Of a DNA stretch of 64,000 bases, positions 8,082-16,412 are shown one piece after another. The position numbers and the translations under genes were made by a program. The stretch is from CAHJWH01 sp965198905 (GTDB taxonomy: Bacteria; Pseudomonadota; Alphaproteobacteria; Caulobacterales; Caulobacteraceae): the NCBI GenBank assembly GCA_965198905.1, contig OZ240678.1:1240001-1304000 (forward strand). The letters are read 5' to 3'. Position 1 is the stretch's first letter; each line of letters opens with the position of its first letter. The notes under the pieces were generated by a model. That model saw only the letters and a program-made list of their open reading frames with translations, was not told where the DNA came from and ran no database searches.

Positions 8082-9035
8082 ATGACCGTCCGTCGCCTGC
8101 TCGTCGCCACCGCCGCGCTCCTGGCCGTGAGCGGCTCCGTGTCGGCGCAGGATACAGGCGCTGACCGCAGGATGGACCAGTTGGAGAAGCAGGTGCGCGA
8201 GTTGCGCGCCATCGTCTTCCAGGGGCGCGACACCGGCCAGCCGGTCGAGGTCAGGCCGGCAGGTCCCGATCCCGCCGTGACGTCTCTCGACCAGCGCCTT
8301 AGTGGCGTGGACGACACCATCCGGCAGATAAAGGGTCAGCTGGAAGTGCTGACGCACGACACAGACGAGGCGCGGCAAAACGCCGCAGCAGTGCGGGATC
8401 AGGACGGTGAACTCCGCGGCGAGCTGAAAGATCTTACTGCGCGTGTGGCGAGGCTGGAGGCGCAACTGTCGCCTGGCGCAGGCGCCGTCCCGCCCGCGCC
8501 GACCGACGTTCCGCCGCCCCCTACCCCGTCCGCCCCGCCTCCTCCTGATGCGACCGCAGCGGCCCAGGCGGCCGATACCGGCAGGCTGGGCGGAGCGCCT
8601 CCGTCATCCGGTCCGCAGGCGCCACCAGCGGCGGCGGCGGCGGCGACTCCGGCTGGGGCCTATCGCGCGGCCCGGGCGTTGCTGACGGCTGGCGACTACG
8701 CAGGGGCGTCCAACGCCTTCCAGGGCTATCTGACCCGTTATCCGAAGGAAAAGAACACGCCGGAAGCCTATTACTGGCTGGGCGAGAGCGACTATGCGCG
8801 AGAGGACTACGCCGACGCGACGCCAGCCTACGCCCGGGCGCTGAAAGGCTGGCCCAAGCTCCCTTGGTCGCCGGACGCCACGGTGAAGCTGGCCCGGGCT
8901 CTGGCCGAGACCAACCGCACGCCGGAGGCCTGCGCCGCCCTGGCCGAGTTCGACCACCGCTACCACGCCGCCGCCTCGCCCACGGTCAAGGCGCGCGCCG
9001 AGGCGGTGCGCGGGCGAGCCAAGTGCGCCGCCTGA
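8082..9035 (+). CDS. cpoB: Cell division coordinator CpoB / YbgF
   Basis: Periplasmic protein that links Tol-Pal activity with peptidoglycan synthesis at the septum. The 317-residue precursor has a signal peptide ending in VSAQD, an N-terminal coiled coil (about residues 27-130, with RMDQLEKQVRELRAIV and later heptads), a Pro/Ala-rich spacer (about 135-190), and C-terminal TPR repeats including YRAARALLTAGDYAGASNAF and TPEAYYWLGESDYAREDY. The layout is that of the family, and its position after pal is conserved in Proteobacteria. Confidence 0.93.
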   Translation: MTVRRLLVATAALLAVSGSVSAQDTGADRRMDQLEKQVRELRAIVFQGRDTGQPVEVRPAGPDPAVTSLDQRLSGVDDTIRQIKGQLEVLTHDTDEARQNAAAVRDQDGELRGELKDLTARVARLEAQLSPGAGAVPPAPTDVPPPPTPSAPPPPDATAAAQAADTGRLGGAPPSSGPQAPPAAAAAATPAGAYRAARALLTAGDYAGASNAFQGYLTRYPKEKNTPEAYYWLGESDYAREDYADATPAYARALKGWPKLPWSPDATVKLARALAETNRTPEACAALAEFDHRYHAAASPTVKARAEAVRGRAKCAA

Positions 9036-9075
9036 TCGACGCGCTGGCGAGGGCCGAACGCCCGCCGCTTGCAAG

Positions 9076-10476
9076 ATGATCCCAGAGGCGATCTCGGCGA
9101 CCGTCTCCATATTGGATCGCCGGCTCGATCCCTGCAGCGAGGCCCCGGTGACTGTCGGCTTTTCAGGCGGGAGCGACTCCCTCGCCCTGTTGCTGTGCGC
9201 TCGGGCCTGGGCGACCCGCCATCGCCGCCCGTTGCTCGCCCTGACGGTGGATCACCGGCTCCAGCCTGAGAGCGGCGGCTGGACCCGGGCCGCGGGCGAG
9301 ACGGCGCGAGCCTTGGGCGTTGCATGGCGCGCCCTGGCCTGGTGCGGCCCTAAGCCCTTCACCGGCCTGCAGGCCGCGGCGCGCAGGGCCCGGCACGCCC
9401 TGCTGGCGGAGGCGACCCGGGCGGCCGGCGGGCGGGTGCTGATCCTCGGCCACACCGGCGATGACATCGCCGAGTCGGAGCTGATCCGGCTGGAGATCCC
9501 CTCGCACGGCCGGATGGTGGAGTGGGCGCCATCGCCGGCATGGCCGCAGGGTCGGGGCGTCTTCCTGCTGCGGCCCCTGCTGGCGCTACGCCGGCGCGAG
9601 CTGCGCGCATGGCTCGCCGATCAGGGGCTCGCCTGGCTGGAAGACCCGGCCAACACCGACCCTGCGTCCGCTCGCGGCCGCGCCCGGGCCACGCTGGCGG
9701 CGCGCCTGAGCCCGCCCTCTTCGCTGGCGGCGCACAGCCTGTCGTCATGCGACGACCTGCCGGGGCCGGGCTTCGCAGGCGCCGCCAGCCTGCAAGCCTG
9801 TGGGACCCTGGAGCTCGATCCGCCGTGGGCCCACGATCCCTGCGCGATCGACCCCCTGGGCAGGGCGCTGGTTTGCATCTCAGGCGCCGAGCGGCCGCCG
9901 CGACGCGCCCAGCTGGAGCGAGTGCTGGCTCGGATCGAAGCCGGTCCAGATTTTACCGCCACGCTCTCCGGCGCACGGATCGAATGGGGCCCCCACCGAC
10001 TGCGACTCAGCCGTGAGCTGGGTCGCCGGCGCGCTTCAGCCATGCCGCTCCTCGCGGGCGAGGGTGTCGTCTTCGATGGTCGCTTCGAGCTGACGACGCA
10101 CATGGTCGGCTGGCGCGTTGCGGCGCTGGGCGCCGACAGAGCCAGGCTGACGGAAACGGATCGCCGCGCGCTACGGGCGATCCCCGCGGTCGCGCGGGCC
10201 GCCCTGCCCGTCCTGCTCGGGCCTGACGGGCAGGCGGCGCTGCCTGCCCCTTTCGGCGGCGGTCCGGCCGAGGCGCGCAGGCTGATCGGGCCGCGCCTTG
10301 CCGCCGCCTGGGGCCTGATCCCCGACGAACGCCGGCTGAACGCCCTCTCGACTGCGCAGGATGCAGGTAGCGCCGCGTGCGCGCTCATCCTATCTTCAGC
10401 TTCGATGGGTGGATCATTGCGTCAGGCGACGGCGGCGGACCGTTCGGCGGCGGTTTGGACCCATTTGCGGGCCTGA
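9076..10476 (+). CDS. tilS: tRNA(Ile)-lysidine synthetase
   Basis: Converts C34 of tRNA-Ile(CAU) to lysidine so that AUA is read as isoleucine; an essential cytoplasmic ATP-dependent enzyme. It is 466 aa. The PP-loop SGGSDS lies at 30-35 and is followed by ALTVDHRLQPES and the LGHTGDDIAE block. The C-terminal half is poorly conserved, as is usual for TilS outside the N-terminal domain. The gene starts 40 bases after cpoB and ends 3 bases before ftsH, an arrangement common in Proteobacteria. Confidence 0.92.
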   Translation: MIPEAISATVSILDRRLDPCSEAPVTVGFSGGSDSLALLLCARAWATRHRRPLLALTVDHRLQPESGGWTRAAGETARALGVAWRALAWCGPKPFTGLQAAARRARHALLAEATRAAGGRVLILGHTGDDIAESELIRLEIPSHGRMVEWAPSPAWPQGRGVFLLRPLLALRRRELRAWLADQGLAWLEDPANTDPASARGRARATLAARLSPPSSLAAHSLSSCDDLPGPGFAGAASLQACGTLELDPPWAHDPCAIDPLGRALVCISGAERPPRRAQLERVLARIEAGPDFTATLSGARIEWGPHRLRLSRELGRRRASAMPLLAGEGVVFDGRFELTTHMVGWRVAALGADRARLTETDRRALRAIPAVARAALPVLLGPDGQAALPAPFGGGPAEARRLIGPRLAAAWGLIPDERRLNALSTAQDAGSAACALILSSASMGGSLRQATAADRSAAVWTHLRA

Positions 10477-10479
10477 AGG

Positions 10480-12375
10480 ATGAACATGAACTTGCGCAAT
10501 CTCGCCATCTGGGGCGTGATCGTGGTGGTGATCATCGCGCTGTACAGCGTGCTGAATCCCAGCACCCATGGCGCCAATGCGTCCAACGAAATCAGCTATT
10601 CCCAGCTGCTGCAGAAGGTCGATAGCGACCAGATCAAGGACGTCGTCGTCCGTGGCGAAATGGTTCAGGCGCAAGACGCCGCCGGCCGCAAGTTCCTGGT
10701 CACCACGCCGGGGTCCCAGGACGACCTGCTGAAGCGGCTTGAGGCCCACGGCGCCAACATCCGCGTCCAGTCCGCCCAGCCGTCGGGCTGGATGCAACTG
10801 CTCGGCAGCCTGCTCCCGATCCTGCTTCTGGTCGGCGTGTGGGTCTTCTTCATGCGCCAGATGCAGGGCGGCGCCCGCGGGGCTATGGGGTTTGGCAAAT
10901 CCAAGGCCAAGCTGCTCACCGAAAACAAGCTGAAGGTCACCTTCGAGGACGTTGCAGGCGTCGAGGAGGCCAAGGACGAGCTGAACGAAATCGTCGACTT
11001 CCTGAAGGACCCGGGTCGCTTTCAGCGGCTAGGCGGCAAAATCCCTAAGGGCGCGCTCCTGGTGGGCCCTCCAGGTACGGGTAAGACCTTGCTGGCGCGG
11101 GCCATCGCCGGCGAGGCGGGCGTTCCCTTCTTCTCCATCTCGGGATCGGACTTCGTCGAGATGTTCGTCGGCGTGGGTGCGTCCCGGGTGCGCGACATGT
11201 TCGAGCAGGCCAAGAAAAGCGCGCCCTGCATCATCTTCATCGACGAAATCGATGCGGTGGGGCGTCACCGCGGGGCGGGGCTCGGCGGCGGCAATGACGA
11301 GCGCGAGCAGACCCTGAACCAGCTGCTGGTGGAGATGGACGGCTTCGAGACCAACGAAGGCATCATTCTGATCGCGGCCACCAACCGGCCGGACGTGCTC
11401 GACCCCGCTCTGCTGAGGCCGGGCCGGTTCGACCGTCAGGTCGTGGTGCCCAACCCGGACATCAATGGGCGCGACCGCATCCTGCGCGTGCACATGCGCA
11501 ACGTGCCGCTCGCGGCGGACGTGGATGTTAAGACAATCGCCCGCGGCACGCCGGGCTTCTCCGGCGCGGACCTGATGAACCTGGTCAATGAGGCGGCTTT
11601 GATGGCGGCGCGGAAGAACCGCCGCATGGTCACCCAGCGCGATTTCGAGGACGCCAAGGACAAGGTGATGATGGGGGCGGAGCGCCGCTCCATGGTCATG
11701 ACCGAAGACGAAAAGCGCATGACCGCCTATCACGAGGGCGGCCACGCCATCGTGGCGCTGAACGTTCCCTCCACCGACCCCGTCCACAAGGCGACGATCA
11801 TCCCCCGGGGACGCGCCCTGGGCATGGTGATGCAGCTGCCCGAGCGGGACAAGCTGTCCATGTCCTACGAGCAGATGACCTCGCGCCTAGCCATCCTGTT
11901 CGGGGGCCGGGTGGCGGAGGAGATCATCTTCGGCCGCGACAAGGTCACCTCCGGCGCCTCGTCCGACATCAGCCAGGCGACCAAGCTGGCCCGCGCCATG
12001 GTCACCAAGTGGGGCTATTCCGAACAGCTCGGCGTAGTGGAATATGGCGACAACCAGGAGGAGGTGTTCCTGGGCATGTCGATGGGCAAGAGCCAGAACA
12101 TCTCGGAAGAGACAGCCAAGACCATCGATGCGGAGGTCAAGCGGCTGACCCAGGCGGGCTTTGACGAAGCCCGCCGGATTGTCACCACCCGGATCGAGGA
12201 CCTGCATACCCTAGCCAAGGCCATGCTCGAATACGAGACGCTGACCGGCTCCGAGATTACCGACGTGCTGAAGGGCATCCCGCCCAAGCGCGAAGAGATC
12301 GAAGGGCCGCCGCCGTCAAGCTCGACTGTATCAGTGCCGTTGACCCATGTTGAGCCCGAGCCGCAGCCGGCCTAG
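10480..12375 (+). CDS. ftsH: ATP-dependent zinc metalloprotease FtsH
   Basis: Membrane-anchored AAA+ protease that degrades misfolded membrane proteins and regulatory substrates. It is 631 aa. There are two N-terminal membrane segments (about 5-25 and 107-125) flanking a periplasmic domain, then an AAA module with Walker A GPPGTGKT (196-203), Walker B IIFIDEID and a second region of homology ending in LLRPGRFDRQ, then the peptidase domain with zinc site HEGGH (418-422). The C-terminus is Pro/Ser-rich. An intrinsic terminator follows 30 bases after the stop codon. Confidence 0.98.
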   Translation: MNMNLRNLAIWGVIVVVIIALYSVLNPSTHGANASNEISYSQLLQKVDSDQIKDVVVRGEMVQAQDAAGRKFLVTTPGSQDDLLKRLEAHGANIRVQSAQPSGWMQLLGSLLPILLLVGVWVFFMRQMQGGARGAMGFGKSKAKLLTENKLKVTFEDVAGVEEAKDELNEIVDFLKDPGRFQRLGGKIPKGALLVGPPGTGKTLLARAIAGEAGVPFFSISGSDFVEMFVGVGASRVRDMFEQAKKSAPCIIFIDEIDAVGRHRGAGLGGGNDEREQTLNQLLVEMDGFETNEGIILIAATNRPDVLDPALLRPGRFDRQVVVPNPDINGRDRILRVHMRNVPLAADVDVKTIARGTPGFSGADLMNLVNEAALMAARKNRRMVTQRDFEDAKDKVMMGAERRSMVMTEDEKRMTAYHEGGHAIVALNVPSTDPVHKATIIPRGRALGMVMQLPERDKLSMSYEQMTSRLAILFGGRVAEEIIFGRDKVTSGASSDISQATKLARAMVTKWGYSEQLGVVEYGDNQEEVFLGMSMGKSQNISEETAKTIDAEVKRLTQAGFDEARRIVTTRIEDLHTLAKAMLEYETLTGSEITDVLKGIPPKREEIEGPPPSSSTVSVPLTHVEPEPQPA

Positions 12376-12404
12376 CGGCTCCGGTTCAGAGAGAACAAAG
12401 CATC

Positions 12405-12437
12405 AAGGGAGGGTCGCTCATGCGGCCCTCCTTTTTT
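12405..12437 (+). terminator. Intrinsic terminator after ftsH
   Basis: Stem GGAGGG-T-CGC (408-417 of this kilobase) pairs with GCG-G-CCCTCC (12422-12431) around the loop TCAT and is followed by six or more T residues. It contains an ATG at 12420 that would otherwise look like a folP start. Confidence 0.88.
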
Positions 12438-12449
12438 CTGGGTGGACTT

Positions 12450-13289
12450 ATGGGGAAGGATATCCGCCGGCCGCAGGTGATGGGCGTGCTCAATGTCACG
12501 CCGGATTCGTTTTCGGACGGGGGCCGCTTTGCGCATATCGAGGCCGCGGTGGGGCATGGCCGCGAGATGGCGGCTGACGGCGCGGAGTGGCTCGACATCG
12601 GGGGAGAGTCCACCCGCCCGGGCGCGCAGGAGATCGCCGAGGACGTGGAACTGGCCCGCGTCATACCCGTGATCAGGACGCTGAGCGAACAGGTGCAGAC
12701 TCCCATCTCCATCGACACCCGCAAACCGGGCGTCGCCTGGGCGGCGGTGCAGGCGGGGGCGAGGATGTGGAACGACATCACCGCCCTGACCGGCGCTCCC
12801 GACAGTCTGGCGACGGCGGCGGAGTTGGGCGTGCCGGTGGTGCTCATGCACATGCAGGGCGAGCCCGCCACCATGCAGCACGCGCCCAGCTATTGCGACG
12901 CGGTGGCGGAGGTCTGTGCGTGGCTGCTCGCCCGGGCGGAGGCCGCGATGGCGGCCGGGGTGGCGCGTGAGGCGATCTGGCTCGATCCCGGCATCGGCTT
13001 CGGCAAGCGACTGGAAGATAACCTGGCGTTGCTCCGCCATCTGGACCGCTTGGTGGCGTCGGGCTTCCCGGTCCTGCTGGGCGCTAGCCGCAAGCGCACG
13101 GTGCGCTCCATCGATCCGACCGCCCTAAACCCGACAGACCGGCTGGGAGGCTCGCTGGCCATGGCGCTGCAGGGCGCCCGCTGCGGCGTCGCCGCCGTCC
13201 GGGTGCACGACGTCCGCGAGACGGTGCAGGCCCTGGACGTGCAGGCCGCCATCCTCGACAGCGTGCCGAACACCACGACGCCCGACTGA
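12450..13289 (+). CDS. folP: Dihydropteroate synthase
   Basis: Condenses p-aminobenzoate with hydroxymethyl-dihydropterin pyrophosphate in folate synthesis and is the target of sulfonamides. About 279 aa. Signatures: MGVLNVTPDSFSDGG near the N-terminus, WLDIGGESTRPGA, SIDTRKPGVAWAA, VLMHMQGEP, WLDPGIGFGK and GASRKR near the C-terminus. The ATG at 12450 is preferred: an earlier in-frame ATG at 12420 lies inside the ftsH terminator stem-loop. Nothing is unusual in the active-site motifs. Confidence 0.95.
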   Translation: MGKDIRRPQVMGVLNVTPDSFSDGGRFAHIEAAVGHGREMAADGAEWLDIGGESTRPGAQEIAEDVELARVIPVIRTLSEQVQTPISIDTRKPGVAWAAVQAGARMWNDITALTGAPDSLATAAELGVPVVLMHMQGEPATMQHAPSYCDAVAEVCAWLLARAEAAMAAGVAREAIWLDPGIGFGKRLEDNLALLRHLDRLVASGFPVLLGASRKRTVRSIDPTALNPTDRLGGSLAMALQGARCGVAAVRVHDVRETVQALDVQAAILDSVPNTTTPD

Positions 13290-13544
13290 AGGGATGGGAG
13301 TGTCGGCCGACCAAGCCTGCCGGCCCGGGGGGCTGGGGGGGCTGTTCAGGATCCGGACCGTCAGGAGTTCCCAGCCGGCCGACATCGCCTGTATCGCGAG
13401 CGCCTGAGGCGCAGCCGCGTCCACAATGGGACCATTTCGTGGCGCATCGTTAAGCCCTTAGGGAGGAGGCGCGCACGCCAGACGCCAAGCCCTTTCCGAG
13501 TTAGGCCAAACGCTTAGATAGGAGCGTTCACCCTGGGAGCGCCC

Positions 13545-13877
13545 ATGAGTTTCGACCTGTCGCCGACCCCGTCTCAGCCGATCGTCTTCTTCGAACGACG
13601 GGAGCTGGATACGCTCATGCAGCTCTACGGCCGGCGGGTCGCGGCGGGAGAGTGGCGGGACTACGCCCTGGACGGCCTGAGGGAGTCGGCCGTGTTCTCC
13701 ATCTTCGAGCGGGCGGCGGAACAGCCGCTCTACCGCATCGAAAAACGCCCCGTGCTCGCCAAGCGGCAAGGTGCATGGGCGGTGATCGGGCGAGGGGGAA
13801 TGGTGCTGCGCCGGGGCCATGAACTGGCCGACGTGCTGAAGGTGTTCGAGGCGCGCCGCTTCAGGGTTGTGGACTGA
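13545..13877 (+). CDS. DUF2794 family protein
   Basis: Conserved alphaproteobacterial protein of unknown function, 110 aa, matching the usual DUF2794 size. It carries the recognisable FFERRELDTLMQLYGRRVAA and DYALDGLRESAVFSIFERA blocks and a central PLYRIEKRP. No signal peptide or membrane segment is seen. It stands alone, with 255 bases upstream that hold no recognisable gene and a bidirectional-looking hairpin downstream. Confidence 0.85.
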   Translation: MSFDLSPTPSQPIVFFERRELDTLMQLYGRRVAAGEWRDYALDGLRESAVFSIFERAAEQPLYRIEKRPVLAKRQGAWAVIGRGGMVLRRGHELADVLKVFEARRFRVVD

Positions 13878-13885
13878 CGGATACG

Positions 13886-13913
13886 AAAACGCCCCGGCCG
13901 TGAGGCCGAGGCG
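13886..13913 (-). terminator. Intrinsic terminator of the Bax-inhibitor-like gene
   Basis: Inverted repeat CGCCCCGGCC / GGCCGAGGCG with loop GTGA. Read on the minus strand it is followed by TTTTCG, so it fits termination of the gene at 13943-14698. It may also insulate the convergent DUF2794 gene. Confidence 0.75.
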
Positions 13914-13942
13914 CTGCAGGTCAGAACGGGTTAGGCTGGCGC

Positions 13943-14698
13943 TTAGCGGCGATTGCCCATGAACATCATCAAGAACTGGAACAGGTTGATGAAGTCCAGA
14001 TAGAGGCTTAACGCGCCATAGTTGGTGGCCACCGCCATGCCGGCGCTATCGCCGCCGATGCGGTAGTAGGTCGACTTCAGACGCTGCGTATCCCAGGCGA
14101 TCAAGCCTGCGAAGATCAGCACGCCAAGCGCGCTGACGGTGAAGGCCAGCATGGAGGAATGCAGGAACATGTTGACGACGCTGGCGATGATGATGCCGAC
14201 CAAACCGACGATCAGGAAACTGCCGATCGCCGAAAGGTCCCGCTTGGTCGAATAGCCGTACAGGCTAAGCGCCCCAAAACCTGCCGCCGTGACGAAGAAG
14301 GTCGTGGCGATCGACTCGCCCGTGTAGCGCAGCAACAGCACGCCGAACGAGGCGCCGATCAGACTGACGATGGTCCAGTACAGCGCCGCCGAGTTCTGCG
14401 GCGTCGCGGTGCGCATCAGGAAGGCGGAGCCCAACAGGACCACCAGCGGCGCGAAGGCGAGCGCCATCCCGATCGGAGTGTAGCCGACCTGGACGCCGTA
14501 CTGGGTCTGCACCTGCTGAAACAGGTACTGGGCGACCGGAGCGTGGGAGGTCAGCCAGGCGAGTACGCCCGATACCACCAAGCCCAGCGCCACCTTGTTG
14601 TAGACGCCGAGCATGAAGGACCTGAGCCCCGCATCCACGGCCATGTCGGCCTGGGGCGTCCCGAATGGGCGCGCAAGACCGCGATTGAAGTCGCTCAT
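13943..14698 (-). CDS. Bax inhibitor-1 / YccA family integral membrane protein
   Basis: About 251 aa with seven hydrophobic helices spread from residue 30 to the C-terminus, characteristic of the BI-1/YbhL/YccA family; eukaryotic and some bacterial members are pH-dependent calcium-leak channels, and E. coli YccA modulates FtsH. The family signature region AGLIAWDTQRLKSTYY precedes the last helix (ALSLYLDFINLFQFLMMFMG). The start chosen is ATG at 14698 (MSDFNRG); another Met lies three codons upstream. Substrate and role cannot be read from sequence. Confidence 0.9.
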   Translation of the reverse strand: MSDFNRGLARPFGTPQADMAVDAGLRSFMLGVYNKVALGLVVSGVLAWLTSHAPVAQYLFQQVQTQYGVQVGYTPIGMALAFAPLVVLLGSAFLMRTATPQNSAALYWTIVSLIGASFGVLLLRYTGESIATTFFVTAAGFGALSLYGYSTKRDLSAIGSFLIVGLVGIIIASVVNMFLHSSMLAFTVSALGVLIFAGLIAWDTQRLKSTYYRIGGDSAGMAVATNYGALSLYLDFINLFQFLMMFMGNRR

Positions 14699-14816
14699 GG
14701 CGAACAAACCCTTTGAGTTACGCCCAATGGCGCTTGGCTAGATATCGTCGAGCTTGTGGAAACACGCAAGGGCGCGACCGGGTGCGCACGCGACCTTGAG
14801 CGCTTAAACTTAGGCC

Positions 14817-15353
14817 ATGATCCGCCTGTTCGCCGCCATCGCGCTGCCCGATGACATCGCCGATGGCCTGGCGCGGCGCCAACAGGGGCTTCCAGGCGCG
14901 CGCTGGCGTCGGCTGGAGACGCTGCACATCACGTTGCGCTTCTTCGGCGAGGTGTCTGAGACCCTGGCCGCCGATCTGGACGCTCAGCTTGCGGCCCTCT
15001 CCATGTCAAGTTTCGAGCTGGAGCTGCAGGGCGCAGGCGCCATGGGCGGGTCGGACCAGGCGCGCTCGGTCTGGGCGGGAGTGGTGGAGAGCGAGCCACT
15101 GCGCCGCCTCGCCGCCAAGTGCGAGACCGCCGCCAAGCGCTGCGGCCTCGCGCCGGAAATGCGCGCCTACCGCCCCCACGTCACCCTGGCCTATCTGAGG
15201 CGCAGCCCCGAGGCGCGCGCCGCCGCCTGGCTGCAGGGCCACAACCTGCTGCACTCGCCGCCCTGGCGCGTGCGGGCGTTCGGCCTGTATTCCAGCTGGC
15301 GTTCCAGCGAAGCCGCCCGCTACGAGCTGGAACGCAGCTATCCGCTCGCTTGA
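14817..15353 (+). CDS. thpR: RNA 2',3'-cyclic phosphodiesterase (2H family)
   Basis: Member of the 2H phosphoesterase family, formerly called 2'-5' RNA ligase; hydrolyses 2',3'-cyclic phosphates of RNA. It is 178 aa. Both catalytic HxTx motifs are present: HITL near residue 40 and HVTL near residue 121. The N-terminal MIRLFAAIALPDDI is typical. It begins 118 bases from the divergent BI-1 gene, so a shared promoter region lies between them, and ends 24 bases before the CitE-like gene. Confidence 0.92.
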   Translation: MIRLFAAIALPDDIADGLARRQQGLPGARWRRLETLHITLRFFGEVSETLAADLDAQLAALSMSSFELELQGAGAMGGSDQARSVWAGVVESEPLRRLAAKCETAAKRCGLAPEMRAYRPHVTLAYLRRSPEARAAAWLQGHNLLHSPPWRVRAFGLYSSWRSSEAARYELERSYPLA

Positions 15354-15377
15354 GCCTCCTCCCGCCCAAGGCCGACC

Positions 15378-16253
15378 ATGACCACCCTGCCCGCTCCGGA
15401 CCTGCGCCCGCGCCGCAGCGTGCTCTACCTGCCGGGATCGAACGCCCGCGCGCTGGAAAAGGCGCGCACCCTGGCGTGCGACGCGGTGGTGCTGGACCTG
15501 GAGGACAGCGTGGCGCCCGACGCCAAGGCGGACGCCCGCGCCCAGGTGGTGGCGGCGCTTGCACAGGGCGGCTTCGGCCGGCGCGAAGTGGTGGTGCGGG
15601 TGAACGGGCTGGCCACGCCCTGGGGCGGGGATGACCTGGCGGCGCTGACGGCCTGCGCGCCCGACGCCGTGCTGGTCCCCAAGATCACCGACGCCGGCGA
15701 CATCGCCCGCTACGACCAGCGCTTGGCCGACGCGCCGGCGCCGACACGTCTGTGGGTGATGATCGAGACCTGCCGCTGCCTGTTCCATCTCGACGCCATC
15801 GCATCGATGGCGTCGAGCACCCGGCTGGCGGCTTTGGTGGTCGGCGGCAACGACCTCGCCAAGGAGATGCGCGCCGAACCCGGTCCATATCGCGCGCCGC
15901 TGCAGCCCGCCCTGGCGCTGAGCGTCGCGGCGGCGCGCGCCCATGGCCTTGCAGTGTTGGACGCCGTGTTCAACGGGCTGGAGGATGCGACCGGACTGGA
16001 GGCGGAATGCCGCCAGGGTCGCGCCTTCGGCTTCGACGGCAAGACCCTGATCCATCCCGCTCAGATCGAGGTGGCCAATTCGGTGTTCAGCCCGTCGGCC
16101 GAACAGCTGGCCTGGGCGAAGGCGGTGGCCGACGCCTTCGCCGACCCCGCCAACGCCGGACAGGGGGTGCTGAGGGTGCAGGGCCAGATGGCGGAGATGC
16201 TGCACCTGGCCCAGGCCGAGCGGCTGCTGGCGGTGGGCGCGGCGACCGGGTGA
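15378..16253 (+). CDS. HpcH/HpaI aldolase / CitE-like CoA-ester lyase
   Basis: 291 aa TIM-barrel protein of the CitE/malyl-CoA lyase family. Key features: RSVLYLPGSN near the N-terminus, VVLDLEDSVAP with the metal-binding acidic residues, VRVNG, PKITDAGDI, MIETCRCL, and the C-terminal FDGKTLIHPAQI block that holds the CoA. Members without citrate lyase partners usually act on malyl-CoA or citramalyl-CoA, or are (3S)-malyl-CoA thioesterases. No other citrate-lyase subunit is nearby, so citrate fermentation is unlikely. Exact substrate unknown. Confidence 0.85.
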   Translation: MTTLPAPDLRPRRSVLYLPGSNARALEKARTLACDAVVLDLEDSVAPDAKADARAQVVAALAQGGFGRREVVVRVNGLATPWGGDDLAALTACAPDAVLVPKITDAGDIARYDQRLADAPAPTRLWVMIETCRCLFHLDAIASMASSTRLAALVVGGNDLAKEMRAEPGPYRAPLQPALALSVAAARAHGLAVLDAVFNGLEDATGLEAECRQGRAFGFDGKTLIHPAQIEVANSVFSPSAEQLAWAKAVADAFADPANAGQGVLRVQGQMAEMLHLAQAERLLAVGAATG

Positions 16254-16297
16254 CGGGCGATTGGCGAGAGAGCGCGCGCTTTCATGTTCCACTCGGG

Positions 16298-16374
16298 CTC
16301 ATCCTGAGCTTGTCGAAGGACCAGGCCGCGGCGCGCTCGGTGGACGCCTCGTCCTTCGACAAGCTCAGGATGAG
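16298..16374. repeat. Palindromic repeat (family copy 2)
   Basis: Arms of about 24 bases (16298-16322 and 16351-16374) are perfect reverse complements with core CTGAGCTTGTCGAAGGAC, separated by about 28 bases including GGCCGCGGCG. Same family as 2914-2993, including the central GC-rich decamer. It lies between convergent genes and could terminate both. Confidence 0.9.
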
Positions 16375-16412
16375 GCGAATGTGAACGTCGCGACCAGGGG
16401 TTGCGCCCACCC

